A DNA stretch of 16,167 bases. Origin: an uncultured bacterium (lineage in GTDB: Bacteria; Patescibacteriota; Minisyncoccia; UBA6257; Colwellbacteraceae). A program made the position numbers and the translations under genes. The number at the start of each line of letters is the position of its first letter. The first letter of the stretch is position 1. Below the pieces are notes generated by a model. The model was not told where the DNA came from, searched no databases, and was given only the letters and a program-made list of their open reading frames with translations. The stretch spans positions 1 to 16,167 of the forward strand of contig CAJVWL010000002.1 of the NCBI GenBank assembly GCA_913009745.1, written 5' to 3'. Shown piece after piece: positions 6,469 through 15,210 of the stretch.

Positions 6469-8238
6469 TTATAATACGGTGGCGCGAATGCGTCTAATTC
6501 CGGCTGATACTGCTTTCTCTTTTTTAATTACAAACTTTCCTATCGCCCCAGTACGGGAAACGTGCGGTCCCCCGCATATCTCTTTTGAGAATGCGGCGTC
6601 TATTGAGTCTCCGGTATAATATACTTTTACCTTAGCGGGATATTTTGCGCTCTCAACATACAGGGCGCCCTTGTCTTTCGCTTCATCAAGGGGCAACTCA
6701 ATAAAATGTACGGCCATGTCTTTTCTGATTGCCCCATTAACAACGTCCTCTATTTCTTTTAATTCTTCATCTGTAACCTTTCGCGGAAAAGTAAAATCAA
6801 ACCGAGTCCTCTCCGTTGTTATGTCAGAACCGCGCTGCCTCACGTCTTCTCCGAGAACACGCCTAATGGCAGACTGCAGAAGGTGCGTTGCGGTATGGAG
6901 ACGCACTACCTTCTCTAATTCATTTTTGTCCCCGGCTTTGAGTTCACCCGTATCAAGAATCAGTCCGTGTCCTCCAAACTTTTTCTCAACGCCGGCACGA
7001 GAAATCTCCTGATGCTTTTTGAACTCCTTCTCAAAATCTTCCTTTGTTAAATTGCCAACAACTTCAACGGGAGCAACTTCCTTAATAAGTTCAAATGGAA
7101 GACCGTAGCTTTCATATAAACTAAATGCATCCTTTGCAGTTAGTTTTTTATATTTAGAAAGCTCCCTAAGACCCCTGCCAATGGCGGTCTTAAATCTCTT
7201 TTTCTCTTCCTCCATAACAAGTAGAATGGCGCTTGTGTCTTTCAGGTTTTTATATACGCCATCAAACTTAGATGAGATAACCGGAACAACTTCCGTGAAG
7301 AGGTCCGGATGAACGTCATACTTAATCTGAAGCGCTATGACCCGGCGCAAAAGGCGGCGCAGGATATATCCCGCTTCCTTGTTTAATGGACGCACTCCGT
7401 CAGCTATCAAAAAAACAGATGCCCTAATATGATCTGCAAATATTCTCTTTATTCTAATATCTAAACTCGGAGCGAGTAAATCAATTTTCTCAATAATAGG
7501 AAGCAATAGGTCTGTCTTATAAACACTATCAACTCCATCTATGACCATCATTAGTCTCTCAAAGCCCATTCCAGTGTCAACTCCGGGTATCTCAAGTTTC
7601 TCAAGTTTCTTTGCGGGCTCCTCTGATATTAACTCTTCGCGTGATCCCGGAAAAAAATATTCATTAAATACGATATTCCATACCTCAATATCTTCTCCGG
7701 ATGAATCTTTGCAATATATTTCCGTTGTTGGTCCGCATGGCCCGGAATTACCGGTTGGCCCCCAAAAAACATCTTCAATCCCCTCTTCGCGAACATCGGA
7801 TATTCCCAATGAATTCCATATCCTTCTTGATTCTTCGTCTTTCTGAACGCCATGAGAACCCTTAAATACGGTGACGTATGAAATCTCAAGGCTAAGATCT
7901 TTCGTTATAAACTCATATGCATATTCAATGGCTTCCTTCTTGAAATATCCACCGAAAGAAAAGTTTCCCAGCATTTCAAAGAATGTTAAGTGCGATGTGT
8001 CTCCTATCTCCTCTATATCAGAAGTTCTGAAGGATTTTTGTATTGATACGGTGTTTTCCGATTTGAAATCCTTGATTGGGTCTGCCTCTCCCGTATAATA
8101 TTTTATAAATTGCTGTACTCCCGCAGTTGTTAAAAGAACGGATGGGTCTGTCGGAATTAACGACGAGGAGTCAACCACCGTATGTTTCCTATCCTCAAAA
8201 AATTTTAGAAACTTTTTTCTTACTTCCTTTGAACTCAT
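6469..8238 (-). CDS. alaS: Alanyl-tRNA synthetase, short form without C-Ala domain
   Basis: This 589-aa class II synthetase charges tRNA-Ala. The catalytic domain is complete: the N-terminal RKKFLKFFEDRKHTVV...SSSLIPTDPSVLLTTAGVQQF (about 8-44), the FFEMLGNFSFGGYFK block (86-100), GPTGNSGPCGPTTEIY (160-175), motif 3 at DTGMGFERLMMVIDG (221-235), and ILRRLLRRV (292-300). The editing domain follows, with the zinc site HTATH (448-452) and CGGPH (555-559), so deacylation of mischarged Ser/Gly should be retained. The protein ends right after the editing domain, at SAGIRRIRATVL. The usual length is about 870 residues; the missing 280 or so comprise the coiled linker and the C-Ala tRNA-binding/dimerisation domain. 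The ORF ends in TAA with the next gene eight bases on, so nothing was lost to a frameshift. Confidence 0.97.
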   Translation of the reverse strand: MSSKEVRKKFLKFFEDRKHTVVDSSSLIPTDPSVLLTTAGVQQFIKYYTGEADPIKDFKSENTVSIQKSFRTSDIEEIGDTSHLTFFEMLGNFSFGGYFKKEAIEYAYEFITKDLSLEISYVTVFKGSHGVQKDEESRRIWNSLGISDVREEGIEDVFWGPTGNSGPCGPTTEIYCKDSSGEDIEVWNIVFNEYFFPGSREELISEEPAKKLEKLEIPGVDTGMGFERLMMVIDGVDSVYKTDLLLPIIEKIDLLAPSLDIRIKRIFADHIRASVFLIADGVRPLNKEAGYILRRLLRRVIALQIKYDVHPDLFTEVVPVISSKFDGVYKNLKDTSAILLVMEEEKKRFKTAIGRGLRELSKYKKLTAKDAFSLYESYGLPFELIKEVAPVEVVGNLTKEDFEKEFKKHQEISRAGVEKKFGGHGLILDTGELKAGDKNELEKVVRLHTATHLLQSAIRRVLGEDVRQRGSDITTERTRFDFTFPRKVTDEELKEIEDVVNGAIRKDMAVHFIELPLDEAKDKGALYVESAKYPAKVKVYYTGDSIDAAFSKEICGGPHVSRTGAIGKFVIKKEKAVSAGIRRIRATVL

Positions 8239-8332
8239 AAATAAATGATATACGAATTTCCAAACCGGTCATAGTGTACTGATTGAATCATACTAAAGGG
8301 AAATCCCGCAAAAAAGTTAAAGGGAATATAAG

Positions 8333-9634
8333 CTAATAATCGCTTAATTTCGCAGCACGCTCGTGCATACGAATTTTCTCAAGTGCTTTCGCTTCAATCT
8401 GACGTATTCGCTCACGCGTCACACTAAAAACCTTGCCGACCTCCTCAAGGGTATGGGTAACCCCGTCTTCAAGCCCGAAACGCATCTCCAGTATTTTTTT
8501 CTCGCGGTCTGTTAAATCATTAATAATTTCGTGTATCTGGTCGCGTAAAAGCTCCTGCGATGTTATCTGTATCGGAGTTGCGCTGGTTTCGTCTTTAATA
8601 AACTCAGCAAGCGTTGACTTGTCATCCGCATCTCCAACGGGCTGTTCAAGAGATATAACATCTTGTGATATTTTTTTAATATGGCGTACTTTTTCAATAC
8701 TCAGCTCCATCTCAATCGCTATTTCTTCTACCAGCGGTTCGCGTCCCAATTCTTGCGCAAGCTTGCGCTTCGCCTGCGTGAATTTAGAAATTGTCTCAAC
8801 CATATGAACCGGTATCCTAATAGTCCTTGACTGATCGGCCAATGCTCTCGTAATCGCCTGTCTAATCCACCATGTGGCATAAGTAGAAAACTTGAACCCC
8901 CTTTCGGGGTCAAATTTCTCTACCGCCTTAAAAAGCCCAATATTCCCCTCTTGGATAAGGTCTGAAATCGACAGCGGTCCGCGATGAACATATCGCTTTG
9001 CTATAGAAACCACCAATCTAAGATTTGCCTTTATAAGTCTTTGTCGCGCCTGTTCATCGTCGTCTGCTATGCGTCTTGCAAGGTCCTTTTCCTCGACCGG
9101 CGTAAGAAGCGCAGTTCTCCCGATTTCCTTAAGATACATCTGCACATTATCCGGAACAGAACCAGTAATCTTTGTTGCGGACCGAAGCTCTTTTTCGCTT
9201 ATTTCATCTGATTGCGCGCTAAGCAATGACTCCACCTCAATAACGCGAATACCCTCTTTTTCAAGCCTTGCATAAATCTCCTCCAAGAAATCTGTATCCC
9301 TTTCAATTCTCGGAAAATAGTCAAGAATTTCTATATCGGTAATATACTTCTTTGATTTTCCTCTTTCAATCAGCTCATCAAGATGTTTCTCTTTGGCTGG
9401 TTTTCTAACTACCCTATCCACGCCACGTATTGCGGATTTCTTGGTATGCACCTTTTGTATTTTCGCGGTATTTTTAATATGCGCCTTCTTTTTTTTAGCA
9501 GGTTTTTTAGAGATATTCTTTTTCTTGGCGGATTTAACCGGTCTTCCAATTTTTCGTGAAGATGTTTTTTTACCTTTCACCGCTCTCTTTTCGGTGATTT
9601 TTTTAGTCTTCGCGCTGTTTTTTTTCTTTTGCAT
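8333..9634 (-). CDS. rpoD: Primary sigma factor (sigma-70, RpoD) with Lys-rich AT-hook-like N-terminal tail
   Basis: This 433-aa protein is the housekeeping sigma factor. Residues 86-140 look like a short region 1.1 ([21 protein letters not shown]). Region 1.2 is about 158-190 ([19 protein letters not shown]), and region 2 about 195-266 ([48 protein letters not shown]). Region 3 is about 270-350, and region 4.2 with its helix-turn-helix is 372-430 ([29 protein letters not shown]). The unusual part is residues 1-75: no acidic residue except E15 before D73, full of Lys/Arg/Ala/Ser runs such as KKPAKKKK, with RKIGRPVK resembling an AT-hook GRP core. The start codon lies inside the end of dnaG (32-base overlap), matching the conserved dnaG-rpoD neighbourhood. 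An eight-A run lies near the start. Confidence 0.96.
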   Translation of the reverse strand: MQKKKNSAKTKKITEKRAVKGKKTSSRKIGRPVKSAKKKNISKKPAKKKKAHIKNTAKIQKVHTKKSAIRGVDRVVRKPAKEKHLDELIERGKSKKYITDIEILDYFPRIERDTDFLEEIYARLEKEGIRVIEVESLLSAQSDEISEKELRSATKITGSVPDNVQMYLKEIGRTALLTPVEEKDLARRIADDDEQARQRLIKANLRLVVSIAKRYVHRGPLSISDLIQEGNIGLFKAVEKFDPERGFKFSTYATWWIRQAITRALADQSRTIRIPVHMVETISKFTQAKRKLAQELGREPLVEEIAIEMELSIEKVRHIKKISQDVISLEQPVGDADDKSTLAEFIKDETSATPIQITSQELLRDQIHEIINDLTDREKKILEMRFGLEDGVTHTLEEVGKVFSVTRERIRQIEAKALEKIRMHERAAKLSDY

Positions 9635-11366
9635 TCTCTATATCCTGCATCTTTCTTAAGATGTCGTCAAACGCCTTAAGTTCCTTGTTAAGCTCTTCAT
9701 CATCCCCGTGTTTTTCTACCGAAGATATACGCCCTTTAATAACTTCGCGTTCTTCTTTTAATTTTTCCAATACAAGCTCCCTTAATAAGACCTCCATTTC
9801 CTTCTCAAGTTTTTCCTGTGAAAAATCATCAAACATCAATCCCGATTGAAGATTCACAATATCAATAATATTCTTAGTCTCAGGGGTTATTTCAGAGCTT
9901 CCTGAAATTACAAGATATGCATTTTTATAAACCGGCGGAAAGAAATCTTTATATTCCTCAACTGCCTCTCTGAATGTATCCCTGATAACCAGCAAACTAA
10001 GTATTGCTTCGGATATCATATCTCGTCTTTCAAGTTTCCTGCGCTCCGTTTTTTCATTACCATCAAATCTCTCCGAACTTTGTGCACTGGACTCTCCTGA
10101 TGTAATCTTCTCCATTTCCTCTATAAGACTGCCCTCTGAAATGTCTGTTCTCTTCGCAAGAGCCCCAATCCAATGCATTCGCTCAACAGGACTCCACAAG
10201 GTTCCTATTTTCATCAAAATCGCGCGTACGGCCACCTTCTTTTTATCTATATCATCAGAAATATTTTTCCCAAGATAACGGTCAAAATAATATTCCATCG
10301 CAGTTCCCGCATGTTTTAGCGCTCTCTTAAGAAATCCCGGGCTTTTAACGACAGCCTCTGCGGGATCGCCATATTCATCCAAACGCAGTATATATACCGA
10401 GAAATCTTGGTTACCGGATAAATCAATGCCACGCTCTGCGGCGGCTTGTCCCGCCTCATCCATGTCAAATCCTATTACAAGTTTATTTGTTATTCTGCGC
10501 AACGCGCGCAAATGCTCGGTAGTAAGAGCAGTACCGGAGGTCGCAACAACATTTTTTACTCCATCCTGCCACGCCATCAAAAAATCCATTTGCCCCTCAA
10601 CTAAAAGGGCTTCTTTTGCCTTCTGAATATATCGTTTACTCTGCCAAAACCCATATAAAATGCGTGACTTATTGAATATTGGAGTATCCGGACTATTTAA
10701 GTATTTAGCCGTTTTTTCGGTTTCAAATACGGGTAGAATTCTCCCTGAAAATCCAACTATTTTTCCGAAGTGATTATGTATTGGAAATATAATGCGTCCG
10801 CGAAACCTGTCTATATATTTCCCTCTCTCGGTCTTTAGCGCTAAGCCAGCACGCATAATATCCTGCACATCAAATCCGCGATTTATCAGATATAAAGTAA
10901 GCTCATCACTATTATTTGGAGCAAATCCAATATTAAAATCCTGTATTGTCTCTTCCTTGAGGCCTCGTTTCTTTAAATAATCAAGCGGCGCCCTAGAAGA
11001 TTTAAGCTTATCCTCAAAATAATCCGACGCGACTTTATTTAGTTCATATAAAATCCCAAATTGTCTTTGTTCTGCGGGGCTGACTCTTTTCAGTTCAATA
11101 CCTGCTTTTTCTGCCAGCACCTGCAACGCCTCATAAAACTCCAAGTTTTCGTATTTCATAAGGAACTTGAATATATCTCCGCCTTCCCCGCATCCAAAAC
11201 AATGCCAAATTTGCCTATCTGGAGAAATTACAAAAGATGGCGTTTTCTCGTTGTGAAACGGACACAAAGCTTTATAGTTCTTTCCCGAAGGCTTTACGTC
11301 CAAATATCCCTTAATGAACTCTACTATATCCAGATTGTCTTTAATCTCTTCTATTGGCGTTGCCAT
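9603..11366 (-). CDS. dnaG: DNA primase
   Basis: This 587-aa protein is replicative primase, which makes RNA primers on the lagging strand. The N-terminal zinc-binding domain has [11 protein letters not shown] (Cys35, His38) and [11 protein letters not shown] (Cys56, Cys59). The catalytic core (about 110-340) has [22 protein letters not shown], and the TOPRIM site has acidic residues in [10 protein letters not shown] (254-263), IGFDMDEAG (298-306) and EYGDPAE. The C-terminal 200 or so residues are poorly conserved, as usual for the helicase-binding part. The ATG is preceded by the ddl remnant 10 bases upstream, and the 3' end overlaps rpoD by 32 bases in another frame. The length is typical. 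Confidence 0.97.
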   Translation of the reverse strand: MATPIEEIKDNLDIVEFIKGYLDVKPSGKNYKALCPFHNEKTPSFVISPDRQIWHCFGCGEGGDIFKFLMKYENLEFYEALQVLAEKAGIELKRVSPAEQRQFGILYELNKVASDYFEDKLKSSRAPLDYLKKRGLKEETIQDFNIGFAPNNSDELTLYLINRGFDVQDIMRAGLALKTERGKYIDRFRGRIIFPIHNHFGKIVGFSGRILPVFETEKTAKYLNSPDTPIFNKSRILYGFWQSKRYIQKAKEALLVEGQMDFLMAWQDGVKNVVATSGTALTTEHLRALRRITNKLVIGFDMDEAGQAAAERGIDLSGNQDFSVYILRLDEYGDPAEAVVKSPGFLKRALKHAGTAMEYYFDRYLGKNISDDIDKKKVAVRAILMKIGTLWSPVERMHWIGALAKRTDISEGSLIEEMEKITSGESSAQSSERFDGNEKTERRKLERRDMISEAILSLLVIRDTFREAVEEYKDFFPPVYKNAYLVISGSSEITPETKNIIDIVNLQSGLMFDDFSQEKLEKEMEVLLRELVLEKLKEEREVIKGRISSVEKHGDDEELNKELKAFDDILRKMQDIENAKEKKQRED

Positions 11367-11376
11367 ATCTTCACTA

Positions 11377-12342
11377 TTAAAATTTTCTTAAAAGAAGTCC
11401 GTGTCTTCGCAGGCCTGCTTCAATTATTCTGTCAAAAAGTTCAGCTTGAGTTAGTCCGTACGCAAGAGCGGCTTGAGGCAAAAGTCCCGTATCCGCCATA
11501 TCGGGAATCGTATTAATTTCCAAAACATAAATTGTATTATCATCCCCTATAAGCATATCTGTCCGCGACATACCCGAAGCGCCGATTGCCATATGCGCCG
11601 CTACGGCAATCTCTTGTACTCATCTGGTTCCTTTATCCGTAAGACGCGCGGGGGTTATTGTATCGGTGACTCCGGCAAAATACTTAGCATGATAGTCAAA
11701 TAGACCGCCAAGCTTGGGAATAATTTCTGTCGGCGGCAAGGGAATAGCGTCACCGACACCATCATCTATAACGGCACAGGTTATCTCTCTCCCCTGGATA
11801 AGCTCCTGAATTATTACATTGCTGCTAAACCCGAATGCATTAATTAATGCATCTTCTAAGTCTTCTTCTTTGCAAACAACACTAATTCCAAGCGAAGACC
11901 CCCTGTCGGCAGGTTTTACGACAACGGGATAATCAAGGTCATCAAATGAGAAATCTTTCCTGCCCTGAATATCTAAATCAACAAACTTCGGCACATTAAT
12001 GCCATAAACATTGAATATACGGCTGGACAAGATTTTATTCATTGCCAGCGCGCTTGGCAGAACATCGCTTCCGGTATACGGAATCCCTGCCTCTCGCAGT
12101 ATCTCTTGGACGGTACCATCTTCACCATATTCTCCATGCATTGCAATAAATGCAATATCTATCCCCTCTTTCAGGTCATCCAGTTCAATCGGCCACTCGC
12201 CATCTTTTGAAATAACGACGGGAAATACTTCATATTTATCCACATCAAGTTCATCTGAGACAACCTTTGCGCTCGCCAAAGACACATCATATTCAAGTGA
12301 CGGTCCTCCACTCAATAATGCAACCCTTATCTTTTGGTTCAT
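11377..12342 (-). pseudogene. D-alanine-D-alanine ligase (copy 1) interrupted by one in-frame TGA
   Basis: Read through one stop, this frame encodes a full-length Ddl of about 321 residues. Ddl joins two D-Ala for peptidoglycan stems. Visible features are GGPSLEYDVSLASA at the N-terminus, HGEYGEDG (69-76), the ATP-grasp loop KPADRGSSLGI (143-153), the omega loop FDYHAKYFAG (215-224), PARLTDKGTR (231-240), then TGA (11622-11620). Past the stop, VQEIAVAAHMAIG and VLEINTIPDM continue in the same frame with no insertion or deletion. The lost part holds the metal-binding LEIN segment, so the 240-aa product should be inactive. NTIPDM replaces the usual NTIPGM. The ATG overlaps the upstream gene's TGA (ATGA). 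A nonsense mutation, strain mixture or base error are all possible. The downstream piece has an ATG at 11592, but it is only a domain fragment. Confidence 0.85.
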
Positions 12343-13292
12343 AAAACGGTTGGTTCTGGTAAATTATTCTTGTTTTTATTATACAGCTCCTTATCAATTT
12401 TGCGGTTAAAGCAAGTATTTCCGGCGCCGTGCTTCCAAGTTTCTTTATATTGAGGGACGAAAGGCTTAACTCTCTGTAGATCGGCTTTATCGTCGCTACT
12501 AATATTAAATGTCGCGCATAACTCAAAGGTTGTACCGTCTAAAACTTTATATGTATATTGTTCTTTTGTTTCCGGGTCAACGGGCACAACAATACCGCGC
12601 AAATCATCATCAAGTTCACCGAGCGTCCCGGGAAGGCGGTCCTTGCCTTGCCAAAAAACGATAACCTCGGATTGTATAGACTGCAGATCGCGTACTCTCT
12701 GCTCGTCAAATAAACGACTCCTCTGCCTTGCGGGAGAGCCTATTATAAAAAAACTGGCTATTATACCCGCAATGACGATGCCAATAACGGTATATGAGAA
12801 TATTTTAACACGCCTGTATTGTTTTACATGTTTTAAGTCCCACAGATAATATCCAAACACAACACCGGCGACAAAAAGAATTGCTATTATTTTAAATAGA
12901 AAACGCACGGTAAGCTCCCCCTCCAAAAAGCGAAGTATAAGCGTTATAAAATCAATGATTATTATTATGGCTGCGATAAACAGCGTAAAATATACCATCC
13001 ATTTTCTTCCTCCTGATACTTTCTTATCTGGATTCCGTCTGTATCCCCTCTCAAGAAACCAAACGCTCCATATATAGACCGGGAACACAACGAGCAGGGA
13101 CGCAACGGCAAACCGCAATCCGTGAATACTCACTCCGCCAACACGATAAATACCAAGAGAATCAGGAAATAAAAAGTTTATAGACTGAAAAAGCAGTGTA
13201 GTGAAACTAATAGCAGAGATATAAAGCGTAATAATTGAGAGTAGGTTTAGAAAGAAATCCTTAGGATTGTTTTCTGTACTATTGGTGGTCAT
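12339..13292 (-). CDS. Five-span membrane protein, DUF5671-like, with extracytoplasmic C-terminal domain
   Basis: This 317-aa integral membrane protein has no known function. Hydrophobic segments lie at about 13-41, 58-80, 98-122, 128-150 and 163-185. The first four fit the DUF5671 pattern I associate with CPR genomes (FLNLLSIITLYISAISFTTLLF, RFAVASLLVVFPVYIW). Residues 187-317 are soluble, with a short helix RVRDLQSIQSEVIVFWQ, then LPGTLGELDDDL and VPVDPETKEQYTYKV, ending with two Cys (259 and 294) that could form a disulphide if outside. This layout, a last membrane segment followed by a helix and a small domain, looks pilin-like, but only loosely. The TGA stop overlaps the start of the interrupted ddl by four bases, so the two are probably co-translated. 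A plausible promoter lies just upstream. Confidence 0.7.
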   Translation of the reverse strand: MTTNSTENNPKDFFLNLLSIITLYISAISFTTLLFQSINFLFPDSLGIYRVGGVSIHGLRFAVASLLVVFPVYIWSVWFLERGYRRNPDKKVSGGRKWMVYFTLFIAAIIIIIDFITLILRFLEGELTVRFLFKIIAILFVAGVVFGYYLWDLKHVKQYRRVKIFSYTVIGIVIAGIIASFFIIGSPARQRSRLFDEQRVRDLQSIQSEVIVFWQGKDRLPGTLGELDDDLRGIVVPVDPETKEQYTYKVLDGTTFELCATFNISSDDKADLQRVKPFVPQYKETWKHGAGNTCFNRKIDKELYNKNKNNLPEPTVL

Positions 13293-13301
13293 TCTATACC
13301 A

Positions 13302-13330
13302 ATAATACAGACTAAGGCAGCGAAGGGCAA
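13302..13330 (-). promoter_or_regulatory. Possible promoter before the DUF5671-like gene
   Basis: On the minus strand, TTGCCC (13330-13325) and TATTAT (13307-13302) are separated by 17 bases. The -10 is nine bases before the ATG at 13292, which again implies an almost leaderless message. The match is moderate and based only on the motif. Confidence 0.35.
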
Positions 13331-13353
13331 TATGTCTGAAATGGCCTAATCTT

Positions 13354-13959
13354 CTATATGTGAATGTTTACTCCAAGCCTATTTAGTAATATGTCGTAGA
13401 GAACAATGATGGCGGCAATAATAAAAATAGCTGATATTATTTTATATTTATTGCGATGCTTTAAATATTTCTTCCTATATTTATGTTCGGTAACATCAAT
13501 AAGCTCGTCACCAAAATAAATTGACAAGAATGTTCCCATCATGGACAAAATAATAATTCCCCAATACGGATATGGATGAATTAGTATGTTTTTGAAAATA
13601 CGCAACAGCTCCGTTCTTTCATATAATTCCGGAGTTGATGTCAAAAAATATATATTCATCGCGGTAGCAAAAATCCATACGGTAATTTCCGAGTATATCA
13701 TCCTTATATGCGTTATAAGCCGAAACGGAAAATCAAAAAGAAATCCTGCATCGGCTATAGGCGTGGAAAAAACAAAGAATGACCAAGTAAGCATTGTGAT
13801 TAACGCGCCGTTGTGCGACCCAAATTTATAGCTTACGTAAAAGTAATATCCGGCAAGAAGTATAAGCGCAAATAGATATTTTAAAAGGCTGTGTCGTCTG
13901 GTCTCTTCCCTAAAAAAGTCAGAAACTTCTCGTAGTTTCGCTATTAGCTGTGATTTCAT
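13354..13959 (-). CDS. Integral membrane protein of unknown function
   Basis: This 201-aa protein is recognisable as an uncharacterised membrane protein but not assignable to a function. Hydrophobic stretches are LLKYLFALILLAGYYFYV, ALITMLTWSFFVFSTPIADA, IYSEITVWIFATAMNIYFL, YWGIIILSMMGTFLSIYF, and IISAIFIIAAIIVLYDILL, giving about five spans. Between spans 2 and 3 lies the motif GFLFDFPFRLITHIRMIYSE, and before the last span ELIDVTEHKYRKKYLKHRNKYK, a His/Lys-rich cytoplasmic-looking loop. I chose the ATG at 13959. The open frame also extends to a TTG at 13989, which would add ten residues but is less likely. It ends in TAG and lies between the intact ddl and the DUF5671-like gene, 55 and 61 bases away, so it may belong to an envelope operon. 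Confidence 0.7.
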   Translation of the reverse strand: MKSQLIAKLREVSDFFREETRRHSLLKYLFALILLAGYYFYVSYKFGSHNGALITMLTWSFFVFSTPIADAGFLFDFPFRLITHIRMIYSEITVWIFATAMNIYFLTSTPELYERTELLRIFKNILIHPYPYWGIIILSMMGTFLSIYFGDELIDVTEHKYRKKYLKHRNKYKIISAIFIIAAIIVLYDILLNRLGVNIHI

Positions 13960-14014
13960 TTTTAGTAATATTTCATAAAAATAAACCAACTTACCATGGT
14001 TTTTATATACACCA

Positions 14015-15172
14015 TCACATCATCTTGTTCCCCATTGCCTTGTTTAGAATATCCGAAGAGAAAGTGTATGTGGTATTCCGACCGGCAGTGAAACGCTCTT
14101 CAGCTAATGCGACAAGTTTGGTCACAAGCTCAACGCCGGAAACACCCACTCTGCGCCAGTTGTGCTGATATAAACTGCCCGGTAGAGTATTAACCTCATT
14201 TACATAAACTTGCTTAGTTTTAGCATCAATTAAAAAGTCAATGCGGGCAATCCCGGAACATCCAAGAATACGATATGTCTTTTCTCCTAAATCCTTTACC
14301 TGCCTTATGAGTTCTTCGTCAATATTTGCCGGAATCTCGCTATATTGACTGTTTGCTCCTCCGCCTTTTTTGCCACCAGATAAATACTTATCACCAAAAT
14401 CAAAAAAATCGCTTTTGTTTAACGGTTGTTCTATTGCTGCAAGCCTCAGCTCCTCATTGCCTATAATCGGAAGAGTAACTTCAATTAAATCCTCCACGCC
14501 CTCTTCCACAAGCACCTTGTTGTCATAGTGAAATGCGACCTCTACGGCATTCTCAAGCTCGGAATTTTCTTTAATTTTAGTAATAGCAATACTTGAGCCG
14601 AGATGTACTGGCTTTACAAAAAGAGGAAACTTGAGACGGGCAATTTTTTCTTTCAATTCCACTACATCTTTTTTCCAATCATTTTTGGTAAACCAAACAT
14701 ACGGCACCACAGGAATTCCTTCCGCAAATAAAACCTCTTTTGTTAAAGCCTTATCCATCGCAACGACAGACGCGAATAAACCGCATCCAACAAAAGCAAC
14801 GTTAGCCATACGCAAAAGCCCCATTAAGCTTCCGTCTTCTCCAAAAGTCCCGTGCATTGCCGGAAAAACAACATCAACCTCAACAGTCTTTGGCCTTATT
14901 CCCGGCCAAACGACTTTCAGTCCATCATCAAATAAAATCTGGATTTTCTTGTGCTTTGCCAGTTGCGCATTAAAGTCACCCCTCTTAAAATATTCCAAAT
15001 CATTCAGCTCTTTATACGAATACCACTCACCTTTTTTGGTGATATATATAGGGATAACGTTAAATTTCCCGCTCGCTATAAGCGACTGAATAATTGGAAT
15101 ATGTGCGGTAATAATTGAAACGTCGTGCTCTGCGCTGCGCCCTCCAAAAATAACGGCAACTGTTTTCTTCAT
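14015..15172 (-). CDS. ddl: D-alanine-D-alanine ligase (copy 2, intact)
   Basis: This 385-aa ATP-grasp enzyme should make D-Ala-D-Ala for MurF. Features in order are VIFGGRSAEHDVSIITA (residues 7-23), HGTFGEDG (107-114), the phosphate loop KPVHLGSSIAI (187-197), the omega-loop region FGDKYLSGGKKGGGANSQ (259-276), and the metal-binding NEVNTLPGS (325-333). The omega loop keeps the Lys-Tyr pair associated with D-Ala rather than D-lactate in the acceptor position, but has an unusual Gly-rich stretch after it. After NTLPGS the chain reads LYQHNWRRVGVSG, unlike E. coli DdlB, and has a 30-residue C-terminal tail. It ends in TGA, evidence that UGA is a stop here. It starts 38 bases after murF, its pathway partner. 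It is clearly a different subfamily from the interrupted copy. Confidence 0.92.
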   Translation of the reverse strand: MKKTVAVIFGGRSAEHDVSIITAHIPIIQSLIASGKFNVIPIYITKKGEWYSYKELNDLEYFKRGDFNAQLAKHKKIQILFDDGLKVVWPGIRPKTVEVDVVFPAMHGTFGEDGSLMGLLRMANVAFVGCGLFASVVAMDKALTKEVLFAEGIPVVPYVWFTKNDWKKDVVELKEKIARLKFPLFVKPVHLGSSIAITKIKENSELENAVEVAFHYDNKVLVEEGVEDLIEVTLPIIGNEELRLAAIEQPLNKSDFFDFGDKYLSGGKKGGGANSQYSEIPANIDEELIRQVKDLGEKTYRILGCSGIARIDFLIDAKTKQVYVNEVNTLPGSLYQHNWRRVGVSGVELVTKLVALAEERFTAGRNTTYTFSSDILNKAMGNKMM

Positions 15173-15210
15173 AATCTTATCTTAAGTTCTACTTAATCTG
15201 ATTACAACGC

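Noticed and set aside
8239..8332. RNA gene or clear promoter in the rpoD-alaS gap
   Set aside because: This 94-base gap holds only AT-rich sequence with a tiny GGGA/TCCC palindrome. No -35/-10 pair with correct spacing and no tRNA-like fold was found.
11377..11592. An independent 71-aa gene starting at the ATG at 11592
   Set aside because: It is the C-terminal third of Ddl, in the same frame as the upstream part and lacking the ATP-binding core. It is better described as part of the interrupted ddl.
11620..11622. UGA recoded as glycine (genetic code 25, as in Gracilibacteria and SR1) to explain the ddl stop
   Set aside because: About 4,700 codons in the confident genes contain no other in-frame TGA, and their glycines use GGN. 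TGA also ends the intact ddl and, in a classic ATGA overlap, the DUF5671-like gene. Readthrough there would add only a few residues before TAA, so those two stops alone are not decisive, but the absence of TGA elsewhere is.
13957..13989. Upstream TTG start for the 201-aa membrane protein
   Set aside because: The ATG at 13959 is a stronger start codon, and the extra ten residues show no clear family signal.
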